DNA from: Duganella phyllosphaerae
Lineage (GTDB): Bacteria > Pseudomonadota > Gammaproteobacteria > Burkholderiales > Burkholderiaceae_D
DNA length: 64,000 nt
Direction: 5' to 3'
Assembly (NCBI RefSeq): GCF_001758785.1
Contig: NZ_LROM01000090.1
Span: 1-64,000, forward strand
Numbering within the stretch: position 1 is the first letter of the stretch; the number at the start of each line of letters is the position of its first letter. Of the stretch, positions 10,023-22,600 are shown in pieces. A model generated the notes under the pieces. That model saw only the letters and a list, made by a program, of their open reading frames with translations. It had not been told where the DNA came from and ran no database searches. The position numbers and the translations under genes were made by a program.

Positions 10023-10051
10023 TTGCGGCTGGGGAGCAAATCAGTGATAAT
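10023..10051 (+). promoter_or_regulatory. Probable promoter of tRNA-Leu
   Basis: TTGCGG (10023-10028), 17-base spacer, GATAAT (10046-10051) located 24 bases before the first base of the tRNA, the expected position for a stable RNA promoter. Confidence 0.6.
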
Positions 10052-10075
10052 ACGGGTCGCATTGCATGCAGACCT

Positions 10076-10160
10076 GCCTCGGTGGTGGAACTGGTAGACG
10101 CAGCGGACTCAAAATCCGCCGCCGAAAGGCGTGCCGGTTCGATTCCGGCCCGAGGCACCA
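10076..10160 (+). tRNA. tRNA-Leu(CAA)
   Basis: An 85-base tRNA with acceptor stem GCCTCGG/CCGAGGC, discriminator A and an encoded CCA end. The anticodon loop CTCAAAA gives anticodon CAA (reads UUG). A long variable arm (CGCC GAAA GGCG) and GGTTCGATTCC in the T arm are typical of class II leucine tRNAs. No integrase or duplicated 3' end is seen beside it. Confidence 0.97.
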
Positions 10161-10192
10161 AGTATTTGAAGTAGTGGTTATACACACATAGA

Positions 10193-10225
10193 AACCCGCT
10201 TGCCGTCAGGTATTGCGGGTTTTTT
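10193..10225 (+). terminator. Terminator after tRNA-Leu
   Basis: AACCCGC (10193-10199) pairs with GCGGGTT (10215-10221) and a T-run continues to 10225, 33 bases after the tRNA. Confidence 0.85.
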
Positions 10226-10348
10226 GTTGTGTGTGCATCCGCCAGAACCTTGCCAATTTGCAATGATGCAGTTGTTGACGCCCCCGTACCAACTGCCTAG
10301 CATGGATTGCAAGTGCGGCAACCCGCCCGCCTGTAACCGGACCCCTCC

Positions 10349-10936
10349 ATGCGCCCCTTCCACCTCCTCCGCCCGCTCGCGCCGATCGCTGCGGCCTGCC
10401 TGCTGACGTTTGCCTCCGCAGTTGCACACAGCGCCACTGTTCCGACTGCCGCCGCTGCTACCACTGCAGCCGCAGAGGACACCGTCCCGCCCAACACGCC
10501 GCCAACGTCGCAGGCCGATGTCGATCGGCTCATTGCATACGGCAAAAAGCACGGCGTGCAAACGCCGGCTGGCTGGATGCCCCTGATTTTGCCAAGCATC
10601 AGGGGCCATATCCAGTCGCCCGAGACCGACGATGTGGTCCAGTTGATGTACAACGACGAGCAGAAGCTTGCCGGTGCGGTGATGGTGACCTTTACGCCTG
10701 GCGGCGGAGGCTATGCCAGCATCCTGAAAACCTTTGAATACGGCGATGCCGACGGCAACCCGGCGCGCCTGTCGATGATCGAACCCGGCGACTACCTGCC
10801 CGCCTGCCATCCAGGCAATGCTTGCCAGAAGGTCCATATCGCCAACCAGGCAGTGGGCCTGTGCTTCGGCGAGGCGTCGTGCCGGATTCTCTACTACGAA
10901 GGCAAGGAAATGCGCGATGTCGTCATGACCGACTGA
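10349..10936 (+). CDS. Secreted hypothetical protein
   Basis: A 195-residue protein with an N-terminal signal peptide (hydrophobic core LAPIAAACLLTFASAVAHSA) followed by an Ala/Thr/Pro-rich spacer to about residue 55. The mature domain includes YGKKHGVQTPAGWMPLILPS and a C-terminal part with four Cys (PACHPGNACQK and GLCFGEASCR) that could form two disulfides in the periplasm. I do not recognise the family. No strong ribosome binding site precedes the ATG, so the exact start is less sure than the frame. It lies alone after the tRNA terminator. Confidence 0.7.
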   Translation: MRPFHLLRPLAPIAAACLLTFASAVAHSATVPTAAAATTAAAEDTVPPNTPPTSQADVDRLIAYGKKHGVQTPAGWMPLILPSIRGHIQSPETDDVVQLMYNDEQKLAGAVMVTFTPGGGGYASILKTFEYGDADGNPARLSMIEPGDYLPACHPGNACQKVHIANQAVGLCFGEASCRILYYEGKEMRDVVMTD

Positions 10937-11040
10937 GCGCCAGCAAGCGGGTGCTGCCATGGCAGGGCCATGGTGCGCCTGCGAACAGACCTCCTCCGTG
11001 CGCCCGGACTATGCTGCAATTTTTGCCTCCGGGAGCAGTC

Positions 11041-11565
11041 ATGGGATTCGATCTGGGAAGTTTATTGCAACAACATGCTGGCCATGTCACCGCCGCCGAT
11101 CCTGACGGCGTGGCGCAAGCCTTCAAGCATATCGTGGGGGAACAGCCGCAGTCGTCGGTCGCCCAGGGCATCGCCCGGGCCTTCCTGTCCGACCAGACAC
11201 CACCCTTCGCGCAACTGGTGAGCCAGCTGTTTTTCCGCAGCGACTCCGGCCTGCGCACCGAACTGCTCAACCTGCTGCTGGACAATGTCAGTCCGACCAT
11301 GCTGTCCGCCCTGGCCGGCAGCGTTGGGACACTGTTTACCGAGAACGGCCACCAACACCTTTCCACAGAGCAAATAGCCGACATTACCCCGCCGCAGGTA
11401 GCGGAGATTGCCGTGGTAGCGCAACAACATAATGCGGGGATCGTGGAGCGGGTGGCGACGCTGTTTGCACAACATGCGAACGTGTTCAACGGGCTCGACA
11501 GCGACACCCTTAAAGTTGCGCTCGGCACTATGGCCCAGCACCCCGAATCACGCCAGGCAACCTGA
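11041..11565 (+). CDS. Conserved hypothetical helical protein
   Basis: A 174-residue protein starting MGFDLGSLLQQHAGHVTAAD. I chose this ATG because GGGAGCAGTC precedes it and the upstream extension overlaps the previous gene out of frame. It contains DQTPPFAQLVSQLFFRSDSG, a helical middle and EIAVVAQQHNAGIVERVATLFAQH near the C-terminus. It has no signal peptide. It resembles a short DUF937-like group of betaproteobacterial proteins, usually Gly-rich in the middle, which this copy is not. That relation is from memory of the sequence pattern and is weak. Function is unknown. Confidence 0.72.
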   Translation: MGFDLGSLLQQHAGHVTAADPDGVAQAFKHIVGEQPQSSVAQGIARAFLSDQTPPFAQLVSQLFFRSDSGLRTELLNLLLDNVSPTMLSALAGSVGTLFTENGHQHLSTEQIADITPPQVAEIAVVAQQHNAGIVERVATLFAQHANVFNGLDSDTLKVALGTMAQHPESRQAT

Positions 11566-11735
11566 TCAAGCTGGTCAATCGAGCTCCAGTGTAAGGTGCG
11601 CCAAGGTAGTTTGTTTCTGCAATATAATAATTCTGATACAAAAGTTGCTTTAACTTTCATCGTATTTCAAGCAGTATACGAACCTTGACTACTGGCATTT
11701 GCCGGGTGAAAAATTACATTGGATGGAGGTTTCAG

Positions 11736-12485
11736 ATGGCTGTTTCTTTTAAATCCACAATGCTGCCAATGGCACTGGCCGTGGCCCTGTCGTTCAGTGC
11801 AGTGGGTACCGCGTCGGCCGATGCGCTGACCGAAAACTTCGACAACGGCGTACCGTTCGACTGGACTGTCGTCAACAACAGCGAGCCGGTCGGCGGCACC
11901 AGCTGGTTTACCGGCTCGCCGGTGTCGCTCAACGCCCACGAAGGCGCGGCCGACTCCTATGTCGCGGCCAACTACAACGCGGTCGCCAATGCGGGCCCCA
12001 TCAGCGACTGGCTGATCTTGCCGACGTCCACCTATCGCAACGGCGATACGCTGTCGTTCTTTACCAGCACCGCCTCGCCGTCGTTCTACGCCGACAACCT
12101 GGAAGTGCGCTTCAGCAATGTTGGCGGCACCGATGTCGGCACCACCGCCAGCAGCGTGGGCACCTTCGGTACCCTGCTGCTGAGCATCAATCCGGCCGAA
12201 AACGTGGGCGCGTATCCGGAAAGCTGGACTCAGTACAGCGTGTCCCTGAGCGGCCTGACCGGGGACACCACCGGCGCGTTCGCCCTGCGTTACGTCCTGA
12301 GCAATGGCGGTCTCAACGGTAACGCCAGCAACTATGTCGGCGTGGACAGCCTCAGCATTACCCCGGCGGCGGTCACCGCGGTGCCGGAAATGGAAACCTA
12401 CCTGATGATGGCTGCCGGCCTGGGCCTGGTCGGCTGGATGCGCAAGCGCAAGTCGCGCGCTGCGCAGGTGTCAAAAGCAGCTTAA
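11736..12485 (+). CDS. PEP-CTERM sorted surface protein with choice-of-anchor J domain
   Basis: A 249-residue protein with an ideal ribosome binding site (GGAGGT, 5-base spacing). It has a signal peptide ending around TASA (residue 28) and a beta-rich domain starting ENFDNGVPFDWTVVNN, the typical opening of a choice-of-anchor J domain. The C-terminus is VPEMETYLMMAAGLGLVGW followed by a basic RKRK tail, a PEP-CTERM sorting signal in the VPExE variant common in Massilia-like bacteria. Such proteins are processed by exosortase and are linked to extracellular polysaccharide export. No exosortase gene is in this window. It converges on the BNR protein with 13 bases between stops. Confidence 0.88.
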   Translation: MAVSFKSTMLPMALAVALSFSAVGTASADALTENFDNGVPFDWTVVNNSEPVGGTSWFTGSPVSLNAHEGAADSYVAANYNAVANAGPISDWLILPTSTYRNGDTLSFFTSTASPSFYADNLEVRFSNVGGTDVGTTASSVGTFGTLLLSINPAENVGAYPESWTQYSVSLSGLTGDTTGAFALRYVLSNGGLNGNASNYVGVDSLSITPAAVTAVPEMETYLMMAAGLGLVGWMRKRKSRAAQVSKAA

Positions 12486-12498
12486 CAAGCAGCGTAAG

Positions 12499-13842
12499 TC
12501 ACCGCTCCGGGTGCCAGTCGAGCACCCGTACCGGCTGGGCCGCCACTGCGGCCTGGCCTTCCCCATCGACCTGCCGTACGTCTTGCACGAACAGGCTCAG
12601 CACGCCGCTGCGGCGCCACAGCTCGGTATCGAAGCTCGGTTCCCACGAACCCACCGATGCCTTGGTCAAGTCGCTGACCTGCCACTTGCCGTCCGCGACA
12701 TTCGAGGTGCGCGCCACCGAGACCTTGCTGCCGCGCTCCTCGTCGCGAAACACCAGTACTGCCCCGGGCCGCTCGGCCTCCAGGCTGACCATGATCTGCG
12801 GGCGGGCGATCGGTATGCGCTTGGTGCCCTGTCCGCTCAGGGAAAACGCCGTCTGGCGAAAGCCCAGGTTGCGCATCTGCCAGCCCTGGGCATCGCGGTA
12901 CACCACGCGGTACTGCGGCACGCTCGAGCCGGCATCGCGCCAGTAGCTGGCGATGTAGGGACGGCCGTCGGCATCGGCCGCCATCGAGGTCTGGTTGATC
13001 AACTCGCTATTTTGCGGAATGCGCAGCGCATACTCGGCGCTGGCAGCGCTGATCGGCAAGGCGTATGGCTTGCCGGTCGAGGTTTCCCACGTCACGCCGC
13101 CATCGCGCGAACGCGCATAGGCCAGGTCGTGGTTGCTGGCCACGTCGGGCGACTCGCGCCACACCCACGACACGTGCAAGGTCCCCCGGTGGTCGAGGAA
13201 AGCCTGCCAGTAGGCGTTGCGCTTGCCTTCGCCCGTGATCAGGTTGGTGTGCAGCCGGGTCCAGGTTGCGCTGGCGGGGTCGTAGCGGTTGATCACCAGG
13301 TCGCCCCGACCGGAGCCGCCCAGGCGGTAGAAGAACAGCAGGCGACCGTCCGGCAGACGGTAGAACTCGGGGTACGACACGGACTCTTCATCCTTGCCCA
13401 CCATGGCCTGCTGCGGCCCCAGTTCAAGCGCGCCGGGGGTCACGCTGCGGGCATAGCGCAAAGCGTTGTTGTGGTGGTCCCACGCCACGTGCAGGGTGCC
13501 GGCGCCGTCGAGCATGAGACTGATGGCGTTGTGGGCGTCAGCGGCATTGCCCTGGTATTGGGTGCGGTGCACGGTCCAGTGCGTTGAACCAAGTTTGCGC
13601 TTGCCCAGCACCAGGTAGCGCTCGGCATCGTAGTAGCCGACGTATTGCGTATCGCGGTCGGACACCAGAGAGTTCTTCCGAAACACCACCGCGTTGACGG
13701 AGTTATTGGCCCAGCCCGGGCCGACGACGGTCTCCACCGGCGCTGCCGTGGCATTGGCGACAACACTTGCCGCCAATATCGCCGCCATCAGAGTTTTCTC
13801 AATCAAATCAATGCCATACATGCAACGTATCCCCTTGTTCAT
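12499..13842 (-). CDS. Secreted BNR-repeat (BNR_4 family) protein, possible polysaccharide-active enzyme
   Basis: A 447-residue protein; GAGGA 7 bases before the ATG supports the start. The N-terminus holds a signal peptide (hydrophobic core LMAAILAASVVANATA, cut near residue 34). The rest looks like a beta-propeller: repeated blade segments such as LHVAWDHHNNALRYA, LHVSWVWRE and DGRPYIASYWRD match BNR_4-type families. Some members of that group are polysaccharide lyases (for example PL24/25 ulvan lyases), and the His-rich WDHHNN could be catalytic. This is an inference, since binding-only members exist. It diverges from the small membrane protein at 13916, with a shared 73-base promoter region. 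Confidence 0.78.
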   Translation of the reverse strand: MNKGIRCMYGIDLIEKTLMAAILAASVVANATAAPVETVVGPGWANNSVNAVVFRKNSLVSDRDTQYVGYYDAERYLVLGKRKLGSTHWTVHRTQYQGNAADAHNAISLMLDGAGTLHVAWDHHNNALRYARSVTPGALELGPQQAMVGKDEESVSYPEFYRLPDGRLLFFYRLGGSGRGDLVINRYDPASATWTRLHTNLITGEGKRNAYWQAFLDHRGTLHVSWVWRESPDVASNHDLAYARSRDGGVTWETSTGKPYALPISAASAEYALRIPQNSELINQTSMAADADGRPYIASYWRDAGSSVPQYRVVYRDAQGWQMRNLGFRQTAFSLSGQGTKRIPIARPQIMVSLEAERPGAVLVFRDEERGSKVSVARTSNVADGKWQVSDLTKASVGSWEPSFDTELWRRSGVLSLFVQDVRQVDGEGQAAVAAQPVRVLDWHPER

Positions 13843-13915
13843 GTTATTTCCTCACGGGAAATGTGCCATAATAATCAGGCTGTTTTTCCAACCACTTTTC
13901 CATGTTTTCCGCATC

Positions 13916-14374
13916 ATGAGCACCGACACTTTCGAGCCCACATCGCACGCCGATCCCCTGCAGTTCTGGGAGCGGCGCGTCAAGGCCAGCCGCTGGATGA
14001 TCACCAAGACCGTGATGCTCGGCGTGTTTGCCGGGGTACTGGCCGTGCTCGGACAGGGGTGGCTCGAACATGCCGCACCGCTATTGCCCATTATCAGCCA
14101 GAACTACAGCGTGTGGCAGTTGAGCTACCTGCTGGCATTAATACTCATTTTCGTGATCTGGGCGCTGGCCATGCGCCAGAAAATGGGGCTGCTGGAAAAC
14201 AGCAAGCGCGGCATGCATACCCAGCAACGCATCGCCCAGCACAATGCGCGCCGCCAGCAGGCCGCCGCCGAAGCCCGCCAGCGCCGGGCAGAGCGGGAGA
14301 AAGCGCAAGCACTTGCGCAAGAGCTGGCGCTGGCCGCCAAGCGCGGCACCAAGAGCAAGAAGTTCGACTACTGA
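13916..14374 (+). CDS. Small membrane protein with charged C-terminal coiled coil
   Basis: A 152-residue protein (or 4-5 residues longer from the ATG at 13902). It has two TM helices (about residues 30-48 and 66-84, the second being LSYLLALILIFVIWALAM). A basic, Arg/Ala/Gln-rich tail that should form a coiled coil follows, ending KRGTKSKKFDY. No enzymatic motif is visible. I do not recognise it. No clear ribosome binding site was found, so the start is provisional. It lies upstream of the MHYT kinase with a 112-base gap. Confidence 0.7.
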   Translation: MSTDTFEPTSHADPLQFWERRVKASRWMITKTVMLGVFAGVLAVLGQGWLEHAAPLLPIISQNYSVWQLSYLLALILIFVIWALAMRQKMGLLENSKRGMHTQQRIAQHNARRQQAAAEARQRRAEREKAQALAQELALAAKRGTKSKKFDY

Positions 14375-14486
14375 TTGCGTAGTCACTACACAAGATTCAG
14401 ATCCGCCGCGCAACACTCGAGAGGTCTCGCAGCGGTCCTTTTGTGATATGGTTTCTGCTCCAGATCGGCGCACAACCCACTATCCT

Positions 14487-17983
<3,497 letters not shown>

Positions 17984-17984
<1 letters not shown>

Positions 17985-18982
17985 TGCCCTTGACCGCACC
18001 AAAATTGCCACTGATTTTGCTGGTGGACGACGAAGCAAGCAACCTGCAACTGCTGCGCCATATTTTGCAAGACCAATACCGGCTGCTGTTTGCCAAGGAC
18101 GGCCAGCGCGCGCTGGAACTGGCAATCCAGGAGTCGCCGCAACTGATTTTGCTCGACGTGATGATGCCGGGGATGACCGGCTACGAAACCTGCCGCCTGC
18201 TCAAGCACGATCCCGCCACCCACGACATCCCGGTAATTTTCGTCACCGCCCTGGGCGACGCTACCGACGAGGTGGTGGGTTTCGAGGCCGGCGCCGTCGA
18301 TTACATCACCAAGCCGGTCAGCCCGCCCATCGTACGCGCCCGCGTGCGCACCCATTTAACGCTGGTGCGCGCGGACGAACTCAAACGCACGCGCCTGGAA
18401 ATCGTCCAGCGCCTGGGCCTGGCCGCCGAGTACAAGGACAACGAGACCGGCCTGCACGTGATCCGCATGAGCCACTACGCGCGCATCCTGGGCCTGGCGC
18501 TGGGCATGAGCGAGGAGGAAGCCGACGACCTGCTGCACGCGGCGCCGATGCACGACGTCGGCAAGATCGGCATCCCCGACAGCATCCTGCAAAAACCGGG
18601 CCCCTTGGACACCGAAGAACGGAAGGTGATGCAGTCGCACGCCTCGATCGGCGGCGACATCATCGGCCGCCACGAGGGCGGCATGCTGGCCATGGCGCAC
18701 CTGCTGGCGGTCACCCATCACGAAAAATGGGACGGCAGCGGTTATCCGAACGGTCTGAAAGGGGAAGAGATTGCACTCGTGGGAAGAATCGTCGCAATCG
18801 CCGACGTGTTCGACGCACTGACGTCGGCGCGGCCCTACAAGCAGGCATGGCCGGTGGAGCAGGCGGTGGAATATCTGCAGCAGCAGCGCGGCAGGCACTT
18901 CGAGCCACGGCTGGTCGATCTGTTCATTGAACAGATGCCCGCGCTGCTTGAGATCAAGCAGCGCTGGGCAGAGCATTCTTAG
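17984..18982 (+). CDS. REC/HD-GYP response regulator, probable c-di-GMP phosphodiesterase (RpfG type)
   Basis: A 332-residue protein. The receiver domain (ILLVDDEASN, acceptor Asp in LLDVMMPGMTG, KPVSP) fills residues 1-125. The HD-GYP domain follows with HDVGKIGIPD and HHEKWDGSGYP, so metal-binding and GYP residues are intact. It should hydrolyse c-di-GMP when phosphorylated. The ATG overlaps the kinase stop by one base (TGATG) with GAGGAGAG just upstream, so translational coupling is very likely and the MHYT kinase is the probable phosphodonor. TTG at 17981 is a possible alternative start. Its stop shares a four-base overlap with the convergent synthase gene. Confidence 0.93.
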
Positions 18983-20199
18983 GCAACCAGCCGCACCTGG
19001 CGCCCGGCCAGGCGCGCCATCACGGCCACCAGGTGGTCGATCTGGCGGCGGGTGTGGCCGGCGTTCATCATGAAGCGCAGGCGCGCCTGTCCGACCGGCG
19101 CGGCCGGGAACTGGATCGCATCGACGTGGATGCCTTCGCGGCGCAGTTCGATGGCGTAGCGCTGGCAGGTTTCGGCGTCGCCGATCAGCACCGGCAGGAT
19201 CGGCGTGGCGGTCGAGATGATGGTGTAGCCCAGCGGCGCCATCTGCTCGATGAAGTAGCGCTGGTTGTCCCACAGGCGCTGGCGCCGCTCCGGTTCCTCT
19301 TCCAGCAAATCGAGCGCGGCCAGCAGTGCTGCAGCCTGGTCCGGCGGCGGCGGGCAGGTGAAACCGTAGGCGGAACTGGTCAGGCGGATCACGTCGGCGA
19401 CGTCGCGCTCCACCGCCACGAAGCCGCCGATCGAACCGAGCGCCTTGCTCAAGGTCCCCATCTGCATGATATTGGCGCTGTAACAGCCGAAGTGCTCCGA
19501 GGTGCCGCCGCCGTTGGCGCCCAGGATGCCGGTGGCGTGGGCGTCGTCGATGTAGAGCAGCGCGCCGAAGCGCTCGGCCAGCGCGACCAGGTCGGGCAGC
19601 GGCGCAATCGTGCCTTCCATGCTGAACACGCCGTCGCTGACGATGATCGGCGTGGTGCCTTCCTGCGCGCCCGCCTGCAGCAGCGACTCGAGATGGTTCA
19701 TGTCGCAGTGGCGGTAGTTATACCGCAGCGCGCCCGACATCTGGATGCCTTCGCGGATGCTGATGTGGTTGTACTCGTCCGAGTAGTACGCGTACTTGTG
19801 GCGCTTCTTGGCGCGGAAGCCGTGCAGCCGCGCCAGCGTGGCCGCCTTGACGATCGACGACAGCACGCCGATATTGGTCATGTAGCCGGTCACGAAAAGC
19901 ACCGCGTCGCTCTTGTGCTTGAGCGCCCCCAAGCGCGCTTCGAGCTCTCGGTAAACTTCCAGGTCGCCGCCCAGCAGGCGCGACTCGCAGTTGCCCACGC
20001 CGTAGCGGTCCAGGCCCTGCTTGGCCGCCGCCACCAGCCGCGGGTGGTTGGCCAGCGCCAGGTAGTTATTGGTGCTGAAGGAGACCACTTCCTGGCCGCC
20101 GCTGATGAAGGTGGGATCGGGCAGCGTGGTGTGGACGGCGGAATCGTGGTGTACCGGGTGGTGCTGCAGCCAGTGGGCGATGTCGGTCAAATCATGCAT
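18979..20199 (-). CDS. PLP-dependent alpha-oxoamine synthase family enzyme (BioF/KBL-like)
   Basis: A 406-residue protein if it starts at MHDLTDIAHW (20199); a GTG at 20268 would add 23 residues, and neither has a clear ribosome binding site. Motifs include FSTNNYLALANHP, GVGNCESRLLGG, DGVFSMEGTIAPL, IDDAHATGILG and the PLP lysine in GTLSKALGSIGG. These place it with enzymes that condense an amino acid with an acyl-CoA (8-amino-7-oxononanoate, 2-amino-3-ketobutyrate, sphingoid base or aminoketone products). No biotin genes are nearby. It follows the response-regulator/kinase pair on the same strand with a 92-base gap, so it may be part of that operon. Product is unknown; it is not close to the CqsA sequence I know. 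Confidence 0.82.
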   Translation of the reverse strand: MHDLTDIAHWLQHHPVHHDSAVHTTLPDPTFISGGQEVVSFSTNNYLALANHPRLVAAAKQGLDRYGVGNCESRLLGGDLEVYRELEARLGALKHKSDAVLFVTGYMTNIGVLSSIVKAATLARLHGFRAKKRHKYAYYSDEYNHISIREGIQMSGALRYNYRHCDMNHLESLLQAGAQEGTTPIIVSDGVFSMEGTIAPLPDLVALAERFGALLYIDDAHATGILGANGGGTSEHFGCYSANIMQMGTLSKALGSIGGFVAVERDVADVIRLTSSAYGFTCPPPPDQAAALLAALDLLEEEPERRQRLWDNQRYFIEQMAPLGYTIISTATPILPVLIGDAETCQRYAIELRREGIHVDAIQFPAAPVGQARLRFMMNAGHTRRQIDHLVAVMARLAGRQVRLVA

Positions 20200-20291
20200 G
20201 ATGGAGAGAGGTTCAGTGAGCGTGAAACCATCATAGAACCGGGCGACTCTCCGCAAGCTTGCGGTCACATTACAGGCAGGATAGTTAGCTG

Positions 20292-21698
20292 CTAGCTTCC
20301 GGCCTGCGGCAACACCAGCCGCGCCACCAGTCCCGGCGCGTTGTCCTCCAGCGCCAGCCGGCCGCCGTGCGACGTGGCGGTGGCGGCGACGATCGACAGT
20401 CCCAGGCCGTTGCCCGGCAGGTGGCGGCTTTTATCGAGGCGGTAGAAGCGCTGCGTCACCTTGTCCAGTTCTTCTGGCGGGATGCCGGGACCGTTGTCGA
20501 TCACCGCGATCGACGCCATGCCGTGGTGCAGGCCGGCGCGCACCCGCACCACCGATCCCGGTCCTGCGTACTTGAAGGCGTTTTCCAGCAGGCTGGCAAT
20601 CGCGCTGGCCAGCAGGTTGCGATCGCCGTCCACGTACAGCGACGCCGGCGCGTCCACGGTCAGGGTAATGTTGTCGTCCTCCGCGCTGGCCTCGTACATC
20701 TCGCCGATGTCGGCCACCACCCGGCCCAGGTCAAGCCGCTCGAACATCCTTGTGCGCATGCCCGACTCCACCTCGGCAATTTGCAGCAGGCGTTCGAACA
20801 GCCGTATCAAATCGTCGATATCGTCGATCGCGTCGTGCGAGGCGCCCGAAAGACGCTCCACGCTGGGCGCATGGCGCAACGCGTCGTCGAGCCGGCTGCG
20901 GATGCGCGAGAGCGGCGTGCGCAGATCGTGGGCGATGGCGTTGGAGACGTGGCGGATACCTTCCATCAGCAGCTCGATGCGGTCGAGCATGCGGTTGATG
21001 TCGCGGTTCAGGCGTGCAAATTCGTCGTCGCCGCTGATGGCGATGCGATGGCTCAAATCGCCGGCTTCGATGCGGGCGGCGGTGCCGCGGATCTCACCGA
21101 GCTTGTTCTCGATGGTGCGGCGGAACAGCAAGGCGCCTGCCACCGTCAGCAGCAGCGACACGCCGGCGCCGGCCAGCAGCGCATCCCAGATCAAGGTGCG
21201 CACCGCTTCCTGCTCGCTCAGGTCGCGGCCCACGATCAGCATGCCGCCGCCGGCCAACGGACGCAGGTACAGGCGCGCAGGTTTCAGGTGACCGTCGCGC
21301 ACGACGTCGGCGCTGAGCATTTGCGCGCGGGGGTTGGTTTCGGTTTCCCCGTCGGCCTGCGGCCACGAGCCGAGATTGCCGGCCAGGGTATTGCCTTCGC
21401 TGTCGAGCAACTGGAAGATTTCGCGGTCGCTGTCGATGCCGTCGGCCAGCTGGCGCCGCACTTCCTCGATCAGGTCAGCGTGACCGGTGACGCTGGCGCG
21501 CTTGAGCAGGCGCTGGGCCTGGGCGACGATTTTACCGTCCAGGTTCTGATCGAGCACGCCGATCGTCCCGGTGTAGAAAACCACCGACACCACCGCGATC
21601 GACACGGTGCCCAGCAGTCCATAGCCCAGTACCAGCTTGGCGGCGATCGATGCGCCCCAGAGCCGGTTGGGGCGACGCAGCCAGTCAGCCAAGCGCAC
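20292..21698 (-). CDS. EnvZ/QseC-type sensor histidine kinase
   Basis: A 468-residue protein with GTG start (21698) overlapping the regulator's 3' end by 14 bases. It has one TM near residues 19-46, a periplasmic domain of about 130 residues, and a second TM (ALLAGAGVSLLLTVAGALLF). HAMP, then HisKA with AIAHDLRTPLSRIR, and HATPase with LLENAFKYAG, DNGPGIP and GNGLGLSIV follow. It should phosphorylate the adjacent OmpR-type regulator. The signal is unknown; the periplasmic part has no recognisable domain. Confidence 0.92.
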   Translation of the reverse strand: MRLADWLRRPNRLWGASIAAKLVLGYGLLGTVSIAVVSVVFYTGTIGVLDQNLDGKIVAQAQRLLKRASVTGHADLIEEVRRQLADGIDSDREIFQLLDSEGNTLAGNLGSWPQADGETETNPRAQMLSADVVRDGHLKPARLYLRPLAGGGMLIVGRDLSEQEAVRTLIWDALLAGAGVSLLLTVAGALLFRRTIENKLGEIRGTAARIEAGDLSHRIAISGDDEFARLNRDINRMLDRIELLMEGIRHVSNAIAHDLRTPLSRIRSRLDDALRHAPSVERLSGASHDAIDDIDDLIRLFERLLQIAEVESGMRTRMFERLDLGRVVADIGEMYEASAEDDNITLTVDAPASLYVDGDRNLLASAIASLLENAFKYAGPGSVVRVRAGLHHGMASIAVIDNGPGIPPEELDKVTQRFYRLDKSRHLPGNGLGLSIVAATATSHGGRLALEDNAPGLVARLVLPQAGS

Positions 21699-22413
21699 GC
21701 TCCCCGCCGTCGTCTTCGCCGGGTGCGGTGGCGCCCATGCGGTATCCCACGCCGCGCAAGGTATGGATCAGCATCACCGGGAAGTCCTTGTCCACCTTGG
21801 CGCGCAGGCGGCTGATCTGGACATCGATCACATTGGTCTGCGGATCGAAGTGGTAGTCCCACACCGATTCGAGCAGCATGGTGCGGGTCACCACCTGGTT
21901 CTCGTTGCGCATCAGGTACTCGAGCAGGCGATACTCGCGCGGTTGCAGCGTGATGACCTTCGGGCCGCGCGTGACGCGCATGGTGCGCAGGTCGAGCTTG
22001 AGGTCCGCCACTTGCAGCTGGGTGCTGTCGGCGCCGGGCGCGCTGCGCCGCAACAGCGCTTCCACCCGCGCCAAAAGCTCGGAAAACGCAAACGGTTTCG
22101 GTAAATAGTCGTCGGCGCCGCCGCGCAGGCCCGTCACGCGGGCGTCGATGGTGGACAGCGCGCTGACGATGATGACCGGCGTGTGCTTGCCCAGCGCGCG
22201 CAGCTTGTCGACGATGGACAGGCCATCGATACGGCCCGGCAGCATGCGGTCGAGAACGATGATGTCCCAGTCTTCGCCGATGGCGTAATCGAGTCCGTCC
22301 GGGCCGGTGGCGCAAGCGGTGACCAGGTAGCCCGCTTCGCGCAGGCCCTTGCAGATGTAGTTCGAGGTTTCGGCTTCATCTTCGATGACCAGGCAGCGCA
22401 CGCGTTTCTCCAT
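21685..22413 (-). CDS. OmpR-family response regulator
   Basis: A 242-residue protein starting MEKRVRCLVIEDEAETSNY; the upstream extension is not conserved-looking. The receiver has the acidic pocket EDE, acceptor Asp in IIVLDRMLPGRIDG and Lys in KPFAFSELLARV. The winged-helix output ends LIHTLRGVGYRMG. It is the first gene of the regulator-kinase unit. The 187 bases upstream to the polysaccharide operon should contain the promoter. Confidence 0.93.
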   Translation of the reverse strand: MEKRVRCLVIEDEAETSNYICKGLREAGYLVTACATGPDGLDYAIGEDWDIIVLDRMLPGRIDGLSIVDKLRALGKHTPVIIVSALSTIDARVTGLRGGADDYLPKPFAFSELLARVEALLRRSAPGADSTQLQVADLKLDLRTMRVTRGPKVITLQPREYRLLEYLMRNENQVVTRTMLLESVWDYHFDPQTNVIDVQISRLRAKVDKDFPVMLIHTLRGVGYRMGATAPGEDDGGERALG

Positions 22414-22600
22414 CAGGGGGTGATGGCGTATTTTAACCGTATTAACCGCGCAGCCCGGGGTGAACTCCCGCCGGAACGCCGTCGTTGCGTCGCACAGCAG
22501 GTGGCGCCATCTTGGTGGCGTCAATGATGAGGACCGTCGTCAGGGCGTAGAGTTCGGTTGCAATGATAGATTCTTGCTGCAAAAAAAGAATTGAGGCAGA

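Noticed and set aside
10076..10160. tRNA-Leu as an integration site of a genomic island
   Set aside because: No integrase gene follows and I see no repeated 3' tRNA end downstream in the window.
18979..22413. A complete cqs/lqs/jqs-type quorum-sensing locus
   Set aside because: The synthase has the same fold, but the sequence does not match CqsA closely, and the kinase is an EnvZ-like HAMP protein rather than the multi-TM LqsS/CqsS sensor. I keep only the weaker remark on gene order.
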